Below the pieces are notes generated by a model that saw nothing but the letters and a program-made list of their open reading frames with translations, did no database searches and was not told the origin of the DNA. From NCBI GenBank assembly GCA_963210315.1, contig OY723318.1:62001-126000 (forward strand): a stretch of 64,000 nucleotides of DNA, read 5' to 3'. A program made the position numbers and the translations under genes. The number at the start of each line of letters is the position of its first letter. The stretch's first letter is position 1. This stretch comes from Rhynchopus euleeides (Eukaryota; Euglenozoa; Diplonemea; Diplonemida; Diplonemidae). This document shows positions 57,562 through 64,000 of the stretch, one piece after another.

Positions 57562-58322
57562 AGCAGCGCGTGCCCCTCCACCCTCTGCGGGCCTCTGGGG
57601 TGGGGTGGACAATGGAGGTGGCGTGTGTTGGTGTTGACTGCTGAAAAGAAAGGGAGACGCAGGAGGCCCCCCTGTATGCTTGGAAGGCTTGACACACCCA
57701 TAACACGCTGGGCTTGGCCTCGGCAGTACCATGAGCAAGTGTGTCACGTGACACCTATCTGCGCTGCAACGCTGCTTTTGCAAAAATTTATGGAAATCAC
57801 ACTCGCCACAGGCAATGCCGTGCGCCAACATCGCACCATCAAGAGGGAGGCAGGGGAAGGGGAAGAGGGGGGGAAGGTGTGTGTCCGGCGATAGATCTGC
57901 CCGGGTACTGCACGCCCCTGAAACGAGTGTGTGTAATGGGTGAAGGAGGGAGGGAGGGAGGGAGGGGGAGGAACCCATACCCCGATAGGGGCGGTGTGAC
58001 CCCTCCCTCCCCTCCCACGTCCTCACCCCCAAACCAACCCCGACTCAACTCAACTCAACCCAGTCGCTTGCACCCCCCTCCCCCCTCTCTTGGCACCGCC
58101 GTGACTACGGGGGCCGGTGGGAGGGAGGGACGGACAGGCAGTGACGGAACGCAGCGGCGTGCATGACTATGCACAACCCACCACCTCCATACGTGATACA
58201 TTCCCGCAGGACATTTTCTCGCCCCACCCCACCCCCCACCCTCTCCCCCCGGAGGATGCGGCACGAGTGATGGCTCGAGGCTAGAAAATTGACCCACCCC
58301 CACCCCCACCCCTCCTCCCCGA
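57562..58322. other. Intergenic region
   Basis: It includes a GGGA microsatellite (57946-57969) and C/T tracts upstream of the two-TM gene. No gene was recognised. Confidence 0.55.
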
Positions 58323-60809
58323 TCACGCCATCTTCTTCCTCACCTTATCCGACAGCAGCCTGTCAAGCCGTTTGAGGCTCTCCTTGGGATCCGACTGGAT
58401 GGCGAGGTAGCCATCCCCGTTGCCTCCCCCGGCCCCCTTCTTCGCCTCCAGGTCGTCCACCGCGATGCGTATGAAGGAGGCCCTGCCGCTGTTCTTCACC
58501 TTCTTCCAGCAGGTCTCGGAGTGGCGCCGCACCGCATCCATCTTCTTGGTACACCCCAGCTCAAGCACCAAAAGGCGGTTGGAGTCGGACACCTTCATCT
58601 GCTCCATGACCCACTTCTCCCAGGCCTGGTAGTTCTTCTTGGAGAAGGGGACGAGGGAGGGATCTCTGGCTGACATCTGCACCCTGGGGCGGGCTATGTT
58701 GTGGCAGCTCACGCAGAGCTGGTGGTTGGTAGTGGGGCGGGGCGTCGCCCCGCGCTTCATCTCCCTCTTCTTCAGGGAGTATGCCTCAGCCACGGAGAGG
58801 CCGGTCATCTCGTGCCGCCGCACAGTCGCGACGTCGTCAACCCTCACAGGGGATTCGTCATCGCATGCTATGTCCCACTCCATATATGCCACCTCGCGTG
58901 GCTTCTTCTGCGGCACCCCGACCTTCATGCTGTGCAGCGTCTTGGGTGATGTCTCCAAGACATGCTCATACATCCGCTCCGTGTCGGCTGACCCGCTGAT
59001 GTTCACCCCAGCGAGCCCCCCTGGATGCCCAACAGGGTGTGCCCCAGCCCCTCCCACTGTCTCGGGGGCCTGCAGGCGCCCCACAAGCTGGAAGCATATC
59101 CGCGTGAAGGGGTTTGGGATAGGCGCCGGCGGTGCCCCACCCCCCTTCTGCGGCTTCCCCGCCTCCTTCGGCCCGACGAAACACTCTATCACAGCGCTGA
59201 TCCGGCAGCGCGCCGGCAGGAATGTGCTGGACACCCCTCCCGACGGCACCCCCGCCCCTCCCCCATCTCCAACACCTCTCCCTCCGAAGGAGGGGTCGGA
59301 CCCCCCCTCCGCATCGTCACCCCCCTTTGTGCCTTGTGCCGGCGACAGCGGCTGTGAGGTCGGGGAGGAAATACCGACACCACCACCGCCGCCACCGCCT
59401 GCAGATGCCCCCCCGTGGTGATGTCCCTTCGCCGGCTCGGCGGAGCGGGGGAATGGGATGCGGATGACATCGACAAACCGCTTCTTCGAAGGCTCCTGGT
59501 ATGTGCTCTTTGCCTGCACGTAGTTGAAGAAATACCTACCCCCGACACCCTGCGTCCAGCCGGGGGGGTCGCACGACAGGTCGGGGAGGGGCTGTGATTC
59601 GTCGACGATGCAGACCGATATGTTGTACCATATATAGCTCAGGCGGGACCGGACAAACGGCGCGTTCTTCGGATCCTCATGGTTGAAGAAGGGCTGGATG
59701 GAGGAGAAGTGCGCCTTCCGCTGCTCCAACGCCTTGATGGGGTCGATCGCCACGTTGAAAACCCCTTCGCTGTATGTATACTCATCCTGCACCAAGGCGC
59801 GGATGTGCTGCAGCCTGTGGGAGAACCTCTGCAGAGGTATGTAGGGCTGCACCGCGGCCGGCAGGCCGCCCCCCCCAGCCCCGCCACCCCCTTCCTGCTG
59901 GCCCCCCAGGTCGCTGTCGTTTGAGTCCTCCAGGTCGGAGTCGGCAGAGCGCTGCGGATCGCCTGCCTGGTCGAACCCCGTGTGGCTGCCGAAGGTGTGG
60001 GGTGCCCGGAACTGTGCCTCTTCCGAAGGGGGCCCGCAGGCGAAGTTGTCAGGCGCGGTTGCGTCCGTCAGGGAGGGGACCTCGAGTTTGGGCGGGAGGC
60101 GGATGGGGTTGGCGCGGTGGAGCTTGTAGCGGAGGGAGGAGTCGCGCATCGCAGAGCCGGCTGCGCCTGCGGCGATTACAGAGATGCCCTGCTCCGTTGC
60201 ATCCTCGTCATCCGAGATGTCGTAAAGCGTGGGTGCAGGCAGCGGCCTGTCGTCTATCTGGTATTTAATGGGCTGAGCCTCCTGGTTTGCCTGATCGATT
60301 TCAAACCGGAAGCCCTTGTCGATCGACCAGAACTCCTGCTTGCATGGAATACCGCACTGCCACTGGGTGACGTTCCCACAGAGCTCGTAGACCTGGTCCT
60401 GCTCGAACCCCACCCTCGTGATGAAGGAATCCACATTCGCAGTCACGATGTAGCAGCGGTGCGTCCGGGGGCCTCCGGCACCCTCCCCGTCCTCCTCCTC
60501 GGCTTTCTTCTTCCCCGCCTTCCGTTTGCGGTGGTCGTCACCCCTCGGGTTGAAGAGCTGGTCTGTCCACTTCCGGAGGCACTGATAGCCGTCGTGGGGG
60601 TGGCGTTCCATATACCTGTTGAAGAGCTCGCCCCAGAACCCCATGAATTTGTTCGGTTTCGATATCAGAGCAGGCGTGCACATGTCGCTGCTTAGAGGGG
60701 AAGCCCCGCCATCCGCAAAGTCGGGCCCGATTATGATCAGAAGAAACTCCGACGCGTAAAGCATGTCAAGCGCCTTCTCCAGAGGGTCATTCCCGCCTGC
60801 CTTCGCCAT
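58323..60809 (-). CDS. Degenerate sirtuin (SIR2-like) with a large WW-containing insertion
   Basis: The frame encodes 828 residues from the ATG at 60807-60809. The first 160 residues follow the sirtuin order: ASEFLLIIIGPDFADGGASP in place of the NAD-binding GAGxS motif, FWGELFNRYMERHPHDGYQ, TANVDSF (normally TQNIDG), and VYELCGNVTQWQC-x3-C. The fold resumes at residues 699-828 with the second Cys pair (CVSCHNIARPRVQ) and RLLVLELGCTKKMDAVRRHSE. About 540 residues are inserted between the two zinc Cys pairs, including an acidic/Ser linker and a WW-like module (PPGWTQGVGGRYFFNYVQ, about 416-440). The catalytic His of E-[ILV]-H-G is Cys here and the GAGxS loop is lost, so deacylase activity is doubtful; a scaffold or NAD-sensing role is possible. 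Confidence 0.7.
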   Translation of the reverse strand: MAKAGGNDPLEKALDMLYASEFLLIIIGPDFADGGASPLSSDMCTPALISKPNKFMGFWGELFNRYMERHPHDGYQCLRKWTDQLFNPRGDDHRKRKAGKKKAEEEDGEGAGGPRTHRCYIVTANVDSFITRVGFEQDQVYELCGNVTQWQCGIPCKQEFWSIDKGFRFEIDQANQEAQPIKYQIDDRPLPAPTLYDISDDEDATEQGISVIAAGAAGSAMRDSSLRYKLHRANPIRLPPKLEVPSLTDATAPDNFACGPPSEEAQFRAPHTFGSHTGFDQAGDPQRSADSDLEDSNDSDLGGQQEGGGGAGGGGLPAAVQPYIPLQRFSHRLQHIRALVQDEYTYSEGVFNVAIDPIKALEQRKAHFSSIQPFFNHEDPKNAPFVRSRLSYIWYNISVCIVDESQPLPDLSCDPPGWTQGVGGRYFFNYVQAKSTYQEPSKKRFVDVIRIPFPRSAEPAKGHHHGGASAGGGGGGGVGISSPTSQPLSPAQGTKGGDDAEGGSDPSFGGRGVGDGGGAGVPSGGVSSTFLPARCRISAVIECFVGPKEAGKPQKGGGAPPAPIPNPFTRICFQLVGRLQAPETVGGAGAHPVGHPGGLAGVNISGSADTERMYEHVLETSPKTLHSMKVGVPQKKPREVAYMEWDIACDDESPVRVDDVATVRRHEMTGLSVAEAYSLKKREMKRGATPRPTTNHQLCVSCHNIARPRVQMSARDPSLVPFSKKNYQAWEKWVMEQMKVSDSNRLLVLELGCTKKMDAVRRHSETCWKKVKNSGRASFIRIAVDDLEAKKGAGGGNGDGYLAIQSDPKESLKRLDRLLSDKVRKKMA

Positions 60810-61712
60810 GGCGCCGGCGGGTGGGGGTGATCGGGCCAAATCGTCAACTCGCAGAGGTTTTAAGAAAGCAACAAGCAGGACACCCCCCGACACCCTCTAG
60901 AACATATGTATCAGAAGGGGGGAGTGGGGGTGAGGAGGAGGGGGTTGGGGAAGGGGAAGGGGAAGGGGGAAACTCTGCAGGGTGTAGAAGTGAATGTGGC
61001 AGGAGTGAGGTGCAGAGTCAGCATGCAGCGTGTTATGAGGGGCGGGAGGGGGGTGTGGGGCAGCTGCGTTGAAGGTGGTGTCGTCTTGTGTGGATCTAGC
61101 ACAAGAAGAAGACGAAGGGGGGGAAAAAATACCCCCCCCCCCTCCGGACTGCAGAAGACAGGGATAGATAGGCTTCACTGCCAGACTCTCCCTCTCCCCC
61201 TCACCTCGGTTTGGCGAGATGTGCCGATACTTCCAACACACCTACCGCGCCATCCCCTCGCCGGAATGAAGGCGAGAGAGCGCGGAGGGCACCGTGGGTG
61301 GGTTGAGTTGAGTTCGGGCAGAGTCCTGACAGCAAAGAGGCGGCACCTTATCTTCCCCCATACACCGGGGTGTATCAAACCACAGTGAGCACACAACAGA
61401 GCTATAGCAGGGGAGGGCACAAACAGGCCGCACCAGGGCCTGCCTCCAAAAAAAAACAATGGCATCTAGACTGCAGCAGTGTGGACACACACAGCCGCAG
61501 GGCGGGGTAGTGAAGTCGATAAAAGTGGTGGGCAGACCCACCGCTTGAATCCCCACCCTCACCCTCACCCTCCACTCCACCTGCAGGGGGGCGTCAGGGG
61601 GGGGGGGGGGGATGGTGGGAAGGCGTGGCTGTTGTGGGTAGCATTCGGAGGGGAGGCGGCCTGATGACGCTGTGGCATAAAATATTTTTAAAAAAAAGAC
61701 GCGCAGCACGCT
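60810..61712. other. Intergenic region
   Basis: It holds the sirtuin leader, further pyrimidine tracts and a G12 run near 61599-61610. A block gggtagtgaagtcgat at 61506 resembles those at 37757 and 37998. No gene was recognised. Confidence 0.55.
60897..60975 (-). promoter_or_regulatory. Likely trans-splice acceptor of the sirtuin-like gene
   Basis: On the coding strand a 55-nt C/T tract (three CCCCTT units, then CTCCTCCTC and C runs) is followed by TTCTAG with its AG at 60898-60897, leaving a 5' leader of about 87 nt. It is one of the clearest such tracts in the window. Confidence 0.5.
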
Positions 61713-63563
61713 TCACGCCGTGCGGGCGGCGCACAGCTGCTCCAACGCCTGCCGCAGCACCAGCAGCCGCGCCCGCAGCGACTCGTGACGGAGACGGTCA
61801 GCCGCACCCCCCTCCGCCTCCAGCGCAAGCTGCGCCTGCGACAGCAAGCCCGACACAAGGAAGATCTCATCGGCCAGCGCAGAGGCACTGCTACGCAGGG
61901 GCAGGCCTGCCGGAGCAGAGCCACACTCTTCGGCACCACTTCTGCCCTGCAGCTGCTGCGGGGCAGCAGCAGCGGCAAGCCCTGTGGCAGCGGCGGCTGC
62001 GCCGCCGCCACAGGGCGGAGGTGCTGGCGCTGGTGGCACCGGGGTCGGGGCTGGCGCCACGCCCGCTGTGCCGTCAGGCGGGGCAGAAATGGGCAGCTTC
62101 TCCACAGCAACAGGGCGCAGCTGCACAGCCCCCCTGCACTGCCTCCCGGTCATCGCCACCGCGATTCTGTCTGGCTGCTGCTGCTGCTGCTGCTGCACCA
62201 GGCCCCGTGGGGTGGGCATGACTTGCACCAAGGCTTCTGCAGGCGGTGCCTCGTCAGCGGCGGGCCTCTCGTGGCGTACTGAGCGCGACTCTGCGGGCAC
62301 CGGCCTGCAGGGCCTGTGGCTGTGGGGTGCTGCACGGGGCTGTGTGTGGTGTGTGCCCTGCTGGGAGGGGGCGGGCCGCACCGCAGCAGGCAGCTGCCTG
62401 GGGTGCGAGCGGCGCGGCTTCGGCAGCGGCGCTTCGAGGGGGCAGCGCAGGCGGGCCGTCTGGAGGTGTACCCGCAGGGCGGACTCGGCAGCACGCCTGC
62501 GGGAGAAGTGGAACCAGCGCCGCCACGCCGCCACACCCAGCCGCAGGGCTGACAGGCGGGCCTGCTGTGACGCGGCACGCCAGGCCCTGAGGCGGGCGAA
62601 GCACCTCCGCCGCACTGCGGCTGCAGTGCCACGGGAGAGTCGCTGCACTGCCACCCCGCAGCGCCACCGCCTCCACGCCGCGGCAAGCCGCGCCGCACGG
62701 CACCGCCGCAGCGGCACCGCCACACGCCACACACGCAGGGCACGCGACGCCCTGCTGCGCCTGCACAGCAGCGCAGCCTGCCCGAGGGGGACCCACGCGC
62801 TGAAGGCGTTGCGCAGGAGTGAGACACGCCGCATGCGCACAGCAGCGTGCCACCTGTGGAACACGCCCTCCGCACGGGTTGCGTCGTGCACAGAGCGCAG
62901 AGAGTCGGCGGCGCGGCAGCGCTCGGCATGCCGCAGGATGCGGTGGCGCTGCAGTGTGGCGAAGCTGGTGGATAGCCGCAGCGTCGCGAGCGCAGATCGC
63001 AGGCGCAGCGCGCGCCGCCAGCGGCGCAGCGCGTGTGCCTTGTGGAGGCGGAGGGCGCGTGCCTCGCGTGTGTGGTCCGCCCAGCGTGTGAGGGCGTGGT
63101 GTGCGGTGCGGCGGTCGCGCTGCTGGGCTGCGGCAGTGGCAGCGGCGAGCTGCTGGTGCCACCGCGCGAAGGGTCTGCGGAGGAACCAGGCGTCTGCAAT
63201 GCGTTGGTCGCGCGCCCGCTTCTTGTGGCGTGCGTAGGAGGACAGGCCATGGAGGGCCTTGGCGAGGGTGGCAGAGCGGTGGTGCGCCTGTGCCACGACC
63301 ATCCGTGCCTGCTGCTGCCGCGCGCGCGCCCTGCGGACCCCATCCCTCGCGAACCACTTCCACTGCCGCACGACGATCTCCGCCAGCGCGCGGCGCCGGC
63401 GCCGCTGGGACATGCGCTGCAGCAGGACCTGCCTCTCGTGGTCCGGCAGGGCGCGGAGCCGTTCCTTTGTGACCAGCCCCTGCCAGTACCCTGCCCCGCT
63501 GCCCAGCCCCACGTCGAACGTCACATGCTGCCGGGGTGGGTGCGCCAGGTGTGCTGCTGGCAT
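61713..63563 (-). CDS. Sfi1-like centrin-binding repeat protein
   Basis: The frame encodes 616 residues from the ATG at 63561-63563, just after a CCACAG acceptor. Residues about 50-400 are an Arg/Ala/Leu-rich helical array with regularly spaced Trp and aromatic residues: FARWHQQLAAAT, ALTRWADHTREARAL, ALRRWRRALRLRSAL, VFHRWHAAVRMRRVS, ALRVWRVAV, AAWRRWRCGVAV, RLRAWRAASQQ, AAWRRWFHFSRRRA. This L/A-x2-W spacing every 23-40 residues is the Sfi1-type repeat that binds centrin along one long helix at basal bodies and spindle poles. The C-terminal 200 residues are Pro/Ala/Gln-rich, ending in a predicted helix (LALEAEGGAADRLRHESLRA). A basal-body role fits a flagellate. Confidence 0.7.
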   Translation of the reverse strand: MPAAHLAHPPRQHVTFDVGLGSGAGYWQGLVTKERLRALPDHERQVLLQRMSQRRRRRALAEIVVRQWKWFARDGVRRARARQQQARMVVAQAHHRSATLAKALHGLSSYARHKKRARDQRIADAWFLRRPFARWHQQLAAATAAAQQRDRRTAHHALTRWADHTREARALRLHKAHALRRWRRALRLRSALATLRLSTSFATLQRHRILRHAERCRAADSLRSVHDATRAEGVFHRWHAAVRMRRVSLLRNAFSAWVPLGQAALLCRRSRASRALRVWRVAVPLRRCRAARLAAAWRRWRCGVAVQRLSRGTAAAVRRRCFARLRAWRAASQQARLSALRLGVAAWRRWFHFSRRRAAESALRVHLQTARLRCPLEAPLPKPRRSHPRQLPAAVRPAPSQQGTHHTQPRAAPHSHRPCRPVPAESRSVRHERPAADEAPPAEALVQVMPTPRGLVQQQQQQQPDRIAVAMTGRQCRGAVQLRPVAVEKLPISAPPDGTAGVAPAPTPVPPAPAPPPCGGGAAAAATGLAAAAAPQQLQGRSGAEECGSAPAGLPLRSSASALADEIFLVSGLLSQAQLALEAEGGAADRLRHESLRARLLVLRQALEQLCAARTA

Positions 63564-63579
63564 GCCGCAGCAGGGGCGC

Positions 63580-63600
63580 CTGTGGAGCAGGATGTGGGGT
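63580..63600 (-). promoter_or_regulatory. Likely trans-splice acceptor of the Sfi1-like gene
   Basis: CATCCTGCTCCACAG on the coding strand ends with its AG at 63581-63580, 16 nt before the ATG. Confidence 0.4.
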
Positions 63601-64000
63601 GTGATGTGGGGTGTGATGTGCTGTAAATCCTGACACAATATGGGGTGGGATGGTGGGGTTGGGGTTGGGGTCGGGGCTGCTTCATCTGATTCCAAAAGGA
63701 AAGCTGCAAGCACTGGTTTTGTCATCTGCCCTCCCCTGCGCAGCGACAAGCCGCAATGCGAATACAAGTGTCGGGCGTTTGAAATGAAAAAAAAACTTAG
63801 AACCCAAGAGGGAGCTGGGGCAGGCAAGGCGTTCGTCTGTGCAACCAGGATGCTGATCTGCAGAAGGCCTTATGAGCTCCTTAGGCAGAGAAGCAAAAAA
63901 ATAAACGCCTGAATTGCTGCCGTACACACAACTCCTTCCCACGCCTAGCACACTTCTCCCCCGAGAGGAAGGAGGGGGGGTTGTGTGTCGAATGAACCAG
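63601..64000. other. Right end of window, no gene recognised
   Basis: It contains the upstream region of the Sfi1-like gene (C/A-rich on the coding strand) and an A-rich stretch at 63786-63798. The rest is unassigned. Confidence 0.5.

Overview
This window looks like nuclear DNA of a GC-rich euglenozoan protist, most likely a diplonemid. Three signs support this. (1) A 38-nt sequence that I recognise from memory as a diplonemid-type spliced-leader (SL) exon occurs twice on the minus strand (5488-5525 and 20113-20150). (2) Every supported host gene from 22.3 to 63.6 kb lies on the minus strand, as in a euglenozoan directional gene cluster. (3) Most of these genes have a long polypyrimidine tract and an AG just 5' of the start codon, as expected for trans-splicing. 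Two genes also carry ordinary GT-AG introns with GTATG- or GTACG-type donors.

Region 1-22.3 kb is a nest of mobile DNA. Two almost identical copies of a very large LINE lie in the same orientation: copy 1 runs off the left edge (1-5525) and copy 2 is complete (about 11456-20150). Its single 2662-residue ORF combines OTU-type cysteine protease domains, zinc fingers, a reverse transcriptase with a YLDD box, and a restriction-like endonuclease (RLE). Both copies begin exactly with the SL exon, and their flanks are unrelated beyond it. Between them lie a short LINE-derived non-autonomous element, three copies of a retroposon (Rep-A), an inverted pair of an AT-rich repeat (Rep-B), a broken hAT transposase gene and poly(A)-tailed retroposon fragments.

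Region 22.3-63.6 kb holds the host cluster, in order from low to high coordinate and all on the minus strand: an unknown 584-residue protein; a glyoxylate/succinic-semialdehyde reductase (GLYR type); a five-exon gene for a secreted or ER membrane protein; a large beta-propeller/alpha-solenoid-like protein; an SF2 helicase with a long polythreonine run; a mitochondrial ribosomal protein uS17m with an acidic extension; a hypothetical protein; an epoxide-hydrolase-like secreted protein whose frame is broken at a G8 run; a two-TM protein; a degenerate sirtuin carrying a large insertion; and an Sfi1-like centrin-binding repeat protein. They do not form an obvious pathway, which is normal for euglenozoan clusters.

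The gaps between genes hold further elements: a DNA transposon with about 145-bp terminal inverted repeats (44876-46414), an adjoining GACCCC-rich minisatellite element (46413-47322), and a four-copy tandem array (50917-53199) whose unit contains a well-formed four-helix RNA-like fold. That array is the best candidate here for something undescribed.

Protein family calls rest on motif reading without database searches. Percent identities are estimates from comparison by eye.
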